Part shown: positions 1 to 5,594 of the stretch, in pieces
Layout of the letters: the number at the start of each line of letters is the position of its first letter
How positions within the stretch are numbered: position 1 is the stretch's first letter
DNA from: Arenicella sp.
Lineage (GTDB): Bacteria; Pseudomonadota; Gammaproteobacteria; Arenicellales; Arenicellaceae
Direction of reading: 5' to 3'
Length of the DNA stretch: 8,400 nucleotides
Assembly: GCA_018677115.1 (NCBI GenBank)
Contig: JAHHOC010000063.1
Coordinates: 1 to 8,400, forward strand
Made by a program: the position numbers and the translations under genes
The notes under the pieces: generated by a model
Told to the model about the DNA's origin: nothing
Databases searched by the model: none
The model's input: the letters and a program-made list of their open reading frames with translations, nothing else

Positions 1-439
1 CACCATGCACAAGGTTGCACCGCAAATTGAAGCTGCTATTGAAATTCCCCTACTTCATATTGCCGATGCCACCGCAGAAATTCTGCTCGAGGATGGTATT
101 AAAACAGTTGGCTTGCTGGGCACCGCCTTCACTATGGAGCAAGATTTCTATAAGGGTCGGCTATCGGAAAATTACGGCCTTCGTGTGTTGGTACCGGGCG
201 ATGAAGATAGAGAACTCATCCATAGGGTAATCTATCAAGAGCTTTGCCTGGGTAAAACAGAGGCTACTTCAAAGGCCGAATATTTGCGCATCATAGACGC
301 ATTGGCAGCCCAGGGAGCTGAGGCTGTTATTCTCGGTTGCACTGAAATTGGTATGCTGGTCAATCAAGGAGATACTAATGTAAAACTTCTGGATACAACG
401 GCCATACATGCCGCCAAGGCAGTGGAATACGCGATATAA
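1..439 (+). CDS. Aspartate/glutamate racemase family protein, 3' part (5' end outside window)
   Basis: This family interconverts L- and D-aspartate or glutamate (or related acids) without a cofactor, using two cysteines as acid/base pair. The gene runs off the left edge: the frame is already open at base 2, and the reading Thr-Met-His-Lys fits the NT-M-HK segment that follows the first catalytic cysteine in this family, so the Met at base 5 is internal and not a start. About 144 residues remain. Numbering from that Met, the Rossmann-like strand and loop TVGLLGT is at 34-40 and the second catalytic cysteine lies in GCTEIG at 111-116. The first cysteine should be just upstream, outside the window. 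The TAA stop is embedded in ATATAAC, an attC-like heptamer. Family assignment is confident; exact substrate (Asp, Glu, hydantoin) cannot be told. Confidence 0.88.
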   Translation, partial: TMHKVAPQIEAAIEIPLLHIADATAEILLEDGIKTVGLLGTAFTMEQDFYKGRLSENYGLRVLVPGDEDRELIHRVIYQELCLGKTEATSKAEYLRIIDALAAQGAEAVILGCTEIGMLVNQGDTNVKLLDTTAIHAAKAVEYAI

Positions 440-504
440 CAAGTTGAGCCAGTGCGCATGCATCCACTGTGTGTAGCGCTGCTCAAGCGGTATGATGGTT
501 GGAT
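434..504 (+). other. Possible degenerate attC-like (integron recombination) site
   Basis: The spacer after the racemase gene holds a nested inverted repeat. TTGAGC (444-449) pairs with GCTCAA (481-486), and inside it CAGTG (450-454) pairs with CACTG (465-469). It is flanked on the left by ATATAAC (434-440, overlapping the stop codon) and on the right by GTTGGAT (498-504), which exactly fits the integron R' core consensus GTTRRRY. The next gene starts 25 bases later. The outer boxes are not well complementary to each other (ATATAAC would need GTTATAT), and the right box sits further from the inner repeat than usual. It is therefore at best a decayed site. A chance palindrome is a real alternative. 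Confidence 0.35.
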
Positions 505-528
505 AACTAACTACAGGAAATTCAATAT

Positions 529-828
529 ATGAACGCAATTACAAGATTTTCCCCGCACAAAACCGCGCTGACTTTTGCCTGTGTGATGGCACTGAGTTCT
601 TTGATATTGCTGATTCCCATGAGTCTGGATTTTCTGGCTGCACCAATGACGGACGCAAATGGTAATCCGGTCGACGCCAGCTGGCCGCTTGGGTTGATGC
701 TGGCAATGCCATTTCTGTACCTGATCATTGGCTACATCATGACCATAATCGGTGCATGGATTTATAACTTTGTTGCAAGGTTTACCGGTGGAATTCAATT
801 CCAACTATCGGAAAGTGATGCTTCATAA
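529..828 (+). CDS. Small two-span membrane protein, hypothetical
   Basis: This is a 99-residue protein with two hydrophobic segments, about residues 14-37 and 53-79, joined by a polar loop (TDANGNPVDASW, 41-52). The second span ends in YNFVARFTGGIQFQ (79-92), a short amphipathic tail after which the protein becomes polar. Tails of this YN-x-VA-x-x-x-GGI type occur in small inner-membrane proteins of unknown role. A ribosome binding site AGGAA (515-519) lies nine bases before the ATG, supporting this start. The gene stands alone between two spacers of about 90 and 163 bases. No catalytic residues or binding motif are visible and no function is proposed. Membrane location is confident; identity is not. 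Confidence 0.75.
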   Translation: MNAITRFSPHKTALTFACVMALSSLILLIPMSLDFLAAPMTDANGNPVDASWPLGLMLAMPFLYLIIGYIMTIIGAWIYNFVARFTGGIQFQLSESDAS

Positions 829-991
829 CCAGGCAAAGTATTTCAGCTGAATTCGGGTGTGTATGATTCGCCGCTGCGCGCGGCGTTGTAAGGTGCACGC
901 AGATTACCCTGCAGCCGGATGATGCCCGACACGGGCGATAGACTTAGCGATATTTGCTTGTCCGTATTTACAATTTGTGAGGTAAGTCATT
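829..991 (+). other. 163-bp spacer with two short GC-rich hairpins
   Basis: No gene is seen here. The spacer contains a perfect 6-bp hairpin CGCCGC-TGCGC-GCGGCG (869-885) and a second, GCCCG-ACA-CGGGC (924-936). Neither is followed by a T-run, so neither reads as an intrinsic terminator. The right end carries the ribosome binding site GAGGT (979-983) of the following GTG-started gene. No integron core box (GTTRRRY or RYYYAAC) was found in this spacer. Confidence 0.5.
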
Positions 992-1741
992 GTGAAGCAA
1001 TGGTATGAACAGCTGTTTGAGAATTATGCGAGAAAATACGACGATGAATCATTCACCCAGGGAACACTGGGTGAGTGCGACTTTATCGAGCAGGAGGTAA
1101 ATCACGATAAGTCTGTTGAAATACTCGATGTTGGCTGCGGCACCGGAAGGCACAGCATCGAACTCACTAAGCGGGGCTATTCGGTTACCGGAATTGACTT
1201 ATCGCGGTCGCAAATTGACCGGGCCAGGGAAAAATCACAAGGGCTGGATATTGATTTCAGCGTCGCCGATGCGCGCAATCTGGAATTTGATAGTGAATTT
1301 GACCTGGTCATCATGCTGTGTGAAGGTGGCTTCCCGCTGATGGAAACCGACCAGATGAATTACCAGATTTTGCTCAATGCATCCAAAGCGCTGAAGTCCC
1401 GGGGCAAGTTAATTTTTACCACTTTGAACGGCTTGTTCCCGCTGTTTCATTCTGTAAAAGAGTTCATTAATGCCGGTGCGGAAAAGGGGCGGTCAGCAGA
1501 AAACACCTTTGATTTAATGACATTCCGTGATCATTCCGAATATGAAACTGAAGATGATACCGGCAATCGGTTATTAGTAGAGTGCAATGAACGATACTAC
1601 GTGCCACCGGAAATTGACTGGTTGCTCAAGTCTGTCGGCTTCACCAGCGTAGACATTTATGGCGCCACGCTCGGCCAATTTTCGAGGTCTGATACTCTGA
1701 CCACCGAGGATTATGAAATGTTGGTGATTGCCGAGCGATAG
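992..1741 (+). CDS. Class I SAM-dependent methyltransferase
   Basis: This 249-residue protein transfers a methyl group from S-adenosylmethionine to an unidentified small-molecule or macromolecular acceptor, presumably in the cytosol. The SAM-binding motif I is textbook: ILDVGCGTGRHS at 44-55. It is followed by the acidic end of strand 2, TGIDLS (66-71), and the adenine-contacting ADAR (92-95). FDLVIML (103-109) corresponds to the strand-4 motif, and ALKSRGKLIFTT near 132-143 to the motif before strand 5. The N-terminus (WYEQLFENYARKYD) is the conserved lid helix seen in this branch. The start is GTG at 992, chosen because GAGGT (979-983) lies eight bases upstream and the family begins at this point. 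It is the best preserved of three methyltransferase genes in the window. Substrate is unknown. Confidence 0.9.
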   Translation: MKQWYEQLFENYARKYDDESFTQGTLGECDFIEQEVNHDKSVEILDVGCGTGRHSIELTKRGYSVTGIDLSRSQIDRAREKSQGLDIDFSVADARNLEFDSEFDLVIMLCEGGFPLMETDQMNYQILLNASKALKSRGKLIFTTLNGLFPLFHSVKEFINAGAEKGRSAENTFDLMTFRDHSEYETEDDTGNRLLVECNERYYVPPEIDWLLKSVGFTSVDIYGATLGQFSRSDTLTTEDYEMLVIAER

Positions 1742-1761
1742 ACGGGCGGATTGGCGCGAAC

Positions 1762-1767
1762 AGGAGG
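1762..1767 (+). promoter_or_regulatory. Consensus ribosome binding site deciding the start at 1772
   Basis: A perfect AGGAGG lies four bases before ATG 1772. It argues against the in-frame upstream TTG at 1751, which would place this Shine-Dalgarno sequence inside the coding region. It is the strongest ribosome binding site in the window. Confidence 0.8.
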
Positions 1768-1771
1768 ATTG

Positions 1772-2014
1772 ATGACATTACAATATTACGGCATCGACTG
1801 GCTGGCGATGGTTTTGACGCTGGTAGCGATCTACATGCTGGGCAACAAATCCAGATCCGGCTTCGGGGTCATGATGTGCGGCAATGTGTGCTGGATGGGC
1901 CTCGGGTTCCTGACCGGAAGCCTTGCACTGGTGATTGCTAATTTCACGTTTTTCAGCATGAATGTGCGCGGCATCATCAAATGGGGCATGGATGAGTCCC
2001 CTGCCAAAATATAA
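1772..2014 (+). CDS. Small three-span membrane protein, hypothetical
   Basis: This 80-residue protein is almost entirely hydrophobic, with segments at about residues 8-24, 31-47 and 50-66. It ends in NVRGIIKW and a short polar tail. The pattern of WLAMVLTLVAIYMLGNK early and IANFTFFSMNVRGIIKW late resembles half of a PnuC/SWEET-like three-helix membrane unit. That is a resemblance in texture only and not an identification. The start at ATG 1772 is fixed by a perfect AGGAGG. Its stop codon TAA is followed after five bases by the ATG of the DUF1643 gene, so the two are probably translated from one message. Bases 2009-2018 around the stop (ATATAACAAG) are identical to those around the racemase stop at 434-443. 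Confidence 0.78.
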   Translation: MTLQYYGIDWLAMVLTLVAIYMLGNKSRSGFGVMMCGNVCWMGLGFLTGSLALVIANFTFFSMNVRGIIKWGMDESPAKI

Positions 2015-2019
2015 CAAGC

Positions 2020-2535
2020 ATGGCAGTGAACATTGATTTAAATTCGACAATCAACGGCGCCGTCTTTTCAACGGACCGGAAGCATCGGTTTATGTTGTGG
2101 CGGAATTTTTCTGCCGGTGAGGGGGTGCTACTGATTGTCGGCCTTAATCCATCGACCGCCGATGAGAACACCAATGACCCGACGATCAGGCGGTGCATTA
2201 ATTTTGCCCGTGATTGGGGGTTCAGAACGTTGCTGGTGGGAAATTTGTTCTCCTACAGGGCCACCAGGCCCGAAGACCTACGAAAGTCCGATTCTCCGGT
2301 GGTGCCTGAAAACGATCTCTGGCTGATGCAAGCCAGCAAAATGGCAAATTTGACGCTAGCGGCGTGGGGTAATAACGGGTTATGGAAAACCCGGCATAGA
2401 GATGTTGCGCAAATTCTCCAGTCACCGAAATGCCTGGGGCTGACAAAGACAGGCGCACCAAGACACCCCCTGTATGTTCTGGCAAGCCAGCAACCGGTTG
2501 ATTATTCGGTTCAAGGTGAGTTTCACGATCATTAA
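2020..2535 (+). CDS. DUF1643 domain-containing protein
   Basis: This 171-residue protein carries the full signature of DUF1643, a family of unknown function found in phages, islands and integron cassettes. The motifs in order are GLNPSTAD (41-48), NDPTIRRC (52-59), VGNLFSYRAT (73-82), PEND (96-99), AAWG (114-117), and the C-terminal TKTGAPRHPLYV (142-153). The conserved Asn/Asp/His residues and overall fold suggest relatives of uracil-DNA-glycosylase-like proteins, but no activity is established from sequence. Length is normal for the family, so the gene appears intact. ATG 2020 follows the previous stop by five bases without a good Shine-Dalgarno sequence, which suggests translational coupling to the upstream membrane protein. 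The 88-base spacer after it contains no gene. Confidence 0.92.
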   Translation: MAVNIDLNSTINGAVFSTDRKHRFMLWRNFSAGEGVLLIVGLNPSTADENTNDPTIRRCINFARDWGFRTLLVGNLFSYRATRPEDLRKSDSPVVPENDLWLMQASKMANLTLAAWGNNGLWKTRHRDVAQILQSPKCLGLTKTGAPRHPLYVLASQQPVDYSVQGEFHDH

Positions 2536-2542
2536 GCCATGT

Positions 2543-2584
2543 TGGCCCTGACCCTACATTTGACTCCAATATTACCAACTCGAT
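2543..2584. repeat. Possible REP-like / intergenic repeat sequence
   Basis: The spacer between 2535 and 2624 contains, on the minus strand, the stretch GTCAAATGTAGGGTCAGGGC (rc of 2545-2564). This resembles the GGGTCAG-type intergenic repeats scattered in some proteobacterial genomes. TTGG (2543-2546) and CCAA (2576-2579) are also inverted relative to each other. A loosely similar GGGTC...GAGCCC sequence occurs at 4603-4615. Two loosely matching copies in a window are not enough to define a repeat, so this is a candidate only. Confidence 0.22.
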
Positions 2585-2623
2585 GCAGACGCGTTTGGCA
2601 TTTCAATTTATCCAGAGCTGCTG

Positions 2624-3457
2624 ATGAACAGATTTAATAGATCCCTGGCCCAAACACCGGTACTGGGTCGTTTTCTGCTTTTGCTTTTCAGGGCAAAAAC
2701 GGCTTTCGGATACTTCCTGCGGCCGCTGGGGAATTTATTCAGGTGGCTATTCGTATCGAGGGAAACTACCAATTTCACCTATGATCTGGAGCAGACCAAT
2801 AAACAATATTTAGCGTCTCTAATTGCCGACGTAACAGGCGAAAAATTCGATGTGATAATGGCGTACATTGATGAGATAGAGGCGGACGACAAATTGCGGG
2901 CGCATATCTCTGAGGCGACCACCGCCAGCGACTGGGCGTTTATGGCGGACAAACAGGTGCGGTTCGGCAGGCGAGTCGGCTGGTATGCGTTTGCCAGGGC
3001 ACTAAAACCGAAGACCATAATCGAAACCGGGGTCGACAAGGGATTGGGTTCCTGCCTGTTGACGGCAGCCCTGATGAGAAATAGCCAGGAGGGTTTTGAA
3101 GGGCGGTATTATGGGACCGATATCAACCCAAAAGCGGGCTACCTGCTGGCCGGAAATTATCAGAACTATGGCCAGATTTTATACGGGGATTCGATTGCGT
3201 CATTGAAGGAATTTGATGGCCCGGTTGACCTGTTTATCAATGACAGTGACCATTCGGCAGACTATGAAGCTGGTGAGTATGAAGCGGTTGGTGATAAACT
3301 GTCCGGGCACGCGGTAATCCTCGGGGACAATTCTCATTGCACCGACAAGCTGCTCAAATTTTCGCTGGACAATGACAGGCATTTTGTCTTTTTTCAGGAA
3401 AAGCCCAAAGATCACTGGTATCCGGGGTCGGGAATCGGCATCTCTTTCAAGCGATGA
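2624..3457 (+). CDS. Class I SAM-dependent methyltransferase with hydrophobic N-terminal region
   Basis: This 277-residue protein has a predicted SAM-binding fold in its C-terminal half. The modified motif I is TIIETGVDKGLGSCLLTAAL (131-150), the strand-2 acidic motif YYGTDINP is at 162-169, and VDLFINDSDHSADYE (201-215) is the strand-4 motif, in which the DSDHS cluster is typical of the Methyltransf_24 type acting on small or cell-surface substrates. The end, HWYPGSGIGISFKR, is also characteristic. The first 45 residues are basic and hydrophobic (VLGRFLLLLFRAKTAFGYFL, 13-32) and could associate with the membrane. Residues 52-125 are a helical linker with conserved-looking aromatic positions. 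No clear Shine-Dalgarno sequence precedes ATG 2624. Acceptor unknown; glycan or lipid modification is a guess from this methyltransferase type. Confidence 0.85.
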   Translation: MNRFNRSLAQTPVLGRFLLLLFRAKTAFGYFLRPLGNLFRWLFVSRETTNFTYDLEQTNKQYLASLIADVTGEKFDVIMAYIDEIEADDKLRAHISEATTASDWAFMADKQVRFGRRVGWYAFARALKPKTIIETGVDKGLGSCLLTAALMRNSQEGFEGRYYGTDINPKAGYLLAGNYQNYGQILYGDSIASLKEFDGPVDLFINDSDHSADYEAGEYEAVGDKLSGHAVILGDNSHCTDKLLKFSLDNDRHFVFFQEKPKDHWYPGSGIGISFKR

Positions 3458-3538
3458 GAGGCCTCCACAGAGCATTAAAGGGATTGCCTGCACCGGAAAT
3501 AAGATAGGCGCAGATCGAGCTTGCCCGCTATCAGCTGC

Positions 3539-3555
3539 CGCAGCGACTGCGTTTT
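3539..3555 (+). terminator. Weak hairpin followed by four T residues
   Basis: CGCAG (3539-3543) and CTGCG (3547-3551) form a perfect 5-bp stem with a three-base loop, followed directly by TTTT (3552-3555). The stem is short and the T-run brief, so if it works as an intrinsic terminator for the upstream methyltransferase gene it should be leaky. It lies in a 152-base spacer (3458-3609) that otherwise holds the 8-bp palindrome GAGGCCTC (3458-3465) and no gene. Confidence 0.25.
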
Positions 3556-3609
3556 CCCAACACATGGATATTTGGTGTGGCCCGACCACGTTTGTGCTAC
3601 AAATCAGGT

Positions 3610-3990
3610 ATGGCTAATTACATAGACGGATTCGTGCTACCTATTCCACGGGATCGCCTGGACGCATACCAGCAGGTTGCTGAAGCGGTAGCCACGATCT
3701 GGAAGGAACATGGTGCGCTCGACTACTTCGAATATGTTGGCGACGATATGATGTTGGAGGGCACGAGCTCCTTCATCGATCTCGTCGCTGCTAAAGACGA
3801 TGAGGTCATCGTGTTTGGCTGGGTGGCGTTTGCATCCCGTGAAGCGCGAGACCTCGCAAATGAAAAAGTCGCGGCTGATCCCAGGATGGCGGAATTGATC
3901 GAATCATCGAATACCGGTTTTGATGCCACTCGAATGGCTTACGGTGGATTCAAGCCGCTGGTTGGGCCGCCGGTCGTGGACGGCGGATAA
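3610..3990 (+). CDS. DUF1428 domain-containing protein
   Basis: This 126-residue member of DUF1428, a small alpha/beta-barrel (ferredoxin-like) family of unknown function, is also known from integron cassettes. The family N-terminus Y-x-DGF-V is present at residues 4-9. It is followed by the long helix DAYQQVAEAVATIWKEHGAL (18-37), DYFEYVGDD (38-46), VIVFGWVAFASREARD (67-81, an EthD/ABM-like pattern), and the terminal RMAYGGFKPLV (108-118). ATG 3610 was chosen because the family starts two to three residues before the DGF motif. The frame stays open upstream to a TAG at 3505, and a GTG at 3577 would add eleven residues of non-family sequence. Only AGG at 3606-3608 precedes the ATG, too close to be a good ribosome binding site. 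Complete gene. Confidence 0.92.
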   Translation: MANYIDGFVLPIPRDRLDAYQQVAEAVATIWKEHGALDYFEYVGDDMMLEGTSSFIDLVAAKDDEVIVFGWVAFASREARDLANEKVAADPRMAELIESSNTGFDATRMAYGGFKPLVGPPVVDGG

Positions 3991-4019
3991 CTAGCTGGCG
4001 AATTCACAAGATCAGGCAA

Positions 4020-4595
4020 TTGACGAGATCTGAAAAAATAACCTTCCAGCTACTTGGGCCGGACAATTGGGATGATTTTGAACAATTGTTCGGGCCGAAA
4101 GGCGCTTCGGGCGGTTGCTGGTGCATGCTCTGGCGCCTGAGCGCGGCTGATTTCAAGGCGCAAAAAGGCGAGGGCAACCGCAAGGCGATGAAACGCCTCG
4201 CTGAATCAAAAATTGCGCCCGGGATTCTTGCCTATAAAGCGGGCAAGCCGATCGGTTGGTGTGCGATCGCGCCACGGGAAGCGTACCCGAAATTAGGCCG
4301 CTCGCGCATATTAAAGCCAGTTGATGAGCAAGCGGTGTGGTCGGTGTCTTGCTTCTTCATTGATAAGGCACACAGAAAGGCAGGAGTCTCAGTAAAATTG
4401 TTGGACGCAGCGGTACAGTGTGCCGCAGCTAACGGGGCGAAAATCGTTGAAGGCTACCCTGTCGAGCCGGAGCAGAAAAACTATCCCGCCGTATTCGCCT
4501 GGACCGGGTTAAGCAAGACTTTTAAACGGGCGCAATTCAAAGAGTGCGCCCGCCGCAGCCCCACCCGGCCTATAATGAGGCGGCAAATAAATTAA
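4020..4595 (+). CDS. GNAT family N-acetyltransferase
   Basis: This 191-residue protein is predicted to transfer acetyl from acetyl-CoA to an amine on an unknown substrate. It belongs to the branch with the N-terminal cysteine/aromatic motif GGCWCMLWRL (31-40), followed by a Lys/Arg-rich helix. The core has AYKAGKPIGWCAIAPREAYP (71-90) for beta-strands 2-3. VSCFFIDKAHRKAGVSVKLL (109-128) covers strand 4 and the pyrophosphate-binding turn, where the usual R/Q-x-x-G-x-G/A is changed to HRKAGVS. The conserved end is TFKRAQFKECARRSPTRPIM (167-186). The start is TTG 4020, giving the normal family length; no ATG is available near the N-terminus. It lies 29 bases after the DUF1428 gene. The TATAAT within its 3' end (4571-4576) is explained by coding for Pro-Ile-Met. 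Confidence 0.9.
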   Translation: MTRSEKITFQLLGPDNWDDFEQLFGPKGASGGCWCMLWRLSAADFKAQKGEGNRKAMKRLAESKIAPGILAYKAGKPIGWCAIAPREAYPKLGRSRILKPVDEQAVWSVSCFFIDKAHRKAGVSVKLLDAAVQCAAANGAKIVEGYPVEPEQKNYPAVFAWTGLSKTFKRAQFKECARRSPTRPIMRRQIN

Positions 4596-4598
4596 ATG

Positions 4599-4620
4599 AG
4601 AGGGGTCCAGAGCCCTTTTT
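4599..4620 (+). terminator. Weak terminator-like hairpin with T-run
   Basis: AGGG (4601-4604) can pair with CCCT (4613-4616) across an eight-base loop. With wobble pairs the stem extends to AGAGGG/CCCTTT, and it continues into a T-run. It sits just after the GNAT stop codon and upstream of the next gene. The stem is short, so activity is uncertain. The GGGTC...GAGCCC core also resembles the sequence noted near 2545-2564. Confidence 0.25.
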
Positions 4621-4645
4621 CTGTCTGCTTCTTGGGTATATACGC

Positions 4646-5194
4646 ATGATCCCCGTTGGGTATATGTACAAATCAATCAGCCACAGGCCTGACGGGTTAA
4701 ATGCTGTAAATATCACCGACATTTATTCGGTAAGCGATTGTATTTCAAAAGATTTTACCGATTGGGTAAATTTCTGGAAGCACAATGGGTACTGGTTTTT
4801 TGATCGCCCGGACATCATGCAGAGTCTTGCTGAAGACAATAAGTTATCTTTATCTGACATGAAGCTGTTTTTCTATTTTACCTATGAATATGAATGGCAT
4901 GAGCTTGCACGGGAGTGGCGGGAATTCACACCGCAACCCTCGTTTGAGACAGACGTTGTGTTGCCTGATAAAACCGATCTGCTGGGCTATGATGTGGTGA
5001 CTTTTTCGTCTGGGAATAGTGCAGAGTGCTCGCCATTGTCTTGCAACCATCTAGCTCAGGATATAAATGTTAATTCACACTGCTTGTTAGAGACGTTTGA
5101 AAATACTAAAAGCCTTGTTGAAAATGGCAGTTTTAACCAAACTGAACCAGGTCCATTTAGAATATTTGCAGTACATGGGGTAACAAAGGCCTGA
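4646..5194 (+). CDS. Conserved-looking hypothetical protein (MIPVGYMYKS type)
   Basis: This 182-residue soluble protein has no signal peptide or membrane span. The N-terminus MIPVGYMYKS followed by RPDGLN...VTDIYSVSDCIS-like sequence, then FTDWVNFWKHNGYWFFDRPD (about 39-58), looks like a conserved domain rich in Trp/Tyr/His. The second half has many acidic and aromatic residues (FFYFTYEYEWHELAREWREF, about 74-93). I believe proteins with this beginning recur as uncharacterised genes in proteobacterial accessory DNA, but I know no function. ATG 4646 was chosen over the in-frame ATG at 4544, which would overlap the GNAT gene. No Shine-Dalgarno sequence is visible. ATG 4664 is possible. The coding sequence is visibly more AT-rich than the DUF1428-GNAT block before it. 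The membrane-protein gene starts 4 bases after its stop. Confidence 0.75.
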   Translation: MIPVGYMYKSISHRPDGLNAVNITDIYSVSDCISKDFTDWVNFWKHNGYWFFDRPDIMQSLAEDNKLSLSDMKLFFYFTYEYEWHELAREWREFTPQPSFETDVVLPDKTDLLGYDVVTFSSGNSAECSPLSCNHLAQDINVNSHCLLETFENTKSLVENGSFNQTEPGPFRIFAVHGVTKA

Positions 5195-5198
5195 ACTG

Positions 5199-5477
5199 AT
5201 GCCAAAAAGTATCATATATCCGGCAATCCCGGTTTTTCTGGTTACCAGCGTGGTATGGATTTACGGTGTTTCAAATCACTTGTTTCTGGCTAAAGAGATT
5301 CCACAATATATTGCTATTTTTGTGGTTCCAGGCGCATTCATTTGCTGTGCCTGCTGGTTGATGTTTGCCCGGCCGGTCTGGTGGCGCCGGATCGCGGGGG
5401 TGGCTATTCTGCTTCCCAGCCTGGTAGTTTGGATAATCTCACTGATACTTGTCTTTAATGGCTTTAAGATCCATTGA
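5199..5477 (+). CDS. Small three-span membrane protein, hypothetical
   Basis: This 92-residue protein has three hydrophobic segments at about residues 6-25, 37-57 and 65-87. A basic loop ARPVWWRRIAG (57-67) probably faces the cytoplasm, and two adjacent cysteines (FICCACW, 47-53) lie in the second span. Ribosome binding site AAAGG (5185-5189) is nine bases upstream, and the gene begins 4 bases after the stop of the 4646 gene, so the pair is probably co-translated. The reading frame remains open for 35 more codons after its TGA, with coding-like composition, so the stop may be recent or a fusion junction. No family was recognised. Confidence 0.72.
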   Translation: MPKSIIYPAIPVFLVTSVVWIYGVSNHLFLAKEIPQYIAIFVVPGAFICCACWLMFARPVWWRRIAGVAILLPSLVVWIISLILVFNGFKIH

Positions 5478-5585
5478 TTCAAAACCAGGGCACAAACCGA
5501 ATTTGAGCGCATGCGTGATGAAGAACAAGTCAAAACTAAATCCCTGGGCGCGGACACACTGCGTCCGCCTGCATTAGCAGAGTGA
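5478..5585 (+). pseudogene. Orphan C-terminal coding tail (gene remnant)
   Basis: After the TGA of the membrane-protein gene, the same frame continues for 35 codons to TGA 5583-5585. It reads FKTRAQTEFERMRDEEQVKT (first 20 residues) and ends in LRPPALAE. The charged, Glu/Arg-rich helical sequence looks like real protein and not spacer. Its stop overlaps the GAGGA ribosome binding site of the next gene, as is usual at true operon junctions. There is no good start: the only ATG (5511) would give 24 residues. The likely reading is the 3' end of a gene whose front was lost or replaced by the 5199-5477 gene. Read-through of the TGA is a less likely alternative. Confidence 0.4.
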
Positions 5586-5594
5586 GGAAAAATA

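Noticed and set aside
869..936. Two hairpins in the 829-991 spacer as terminators or an attC site
   Set aside because: There is no T-run after either stem and no integron core box on either side.
954..976. TACAAT upstream of the 992 gene as a -10 box
   Set aside because: The best -35 candidates are at wrong spacing (10 or 19 bases) and poor in sequence.
2561..2590. TTGACT as a -35 element of a promoter for the 2624 gene
   Set aside because: No acceptable -10 box is found 16-18 bases downstream.
3200..3589. Minus-strand open frame of about 129 codons
   Set aside because: It lies opposite the well-supported methyltransferase gene, has no recognisable domain and no ribosome binding site; it is a shadow of the plus-strand codon pattern.
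4571..4576. Perfect TATAAT as a -10 box for the 4646 gene
   Set aside because: It is produced by the conserved Pro-Ile-Met codons of the GNAT family end, and no TTGACA-like element lies 16-18 bases upstream.
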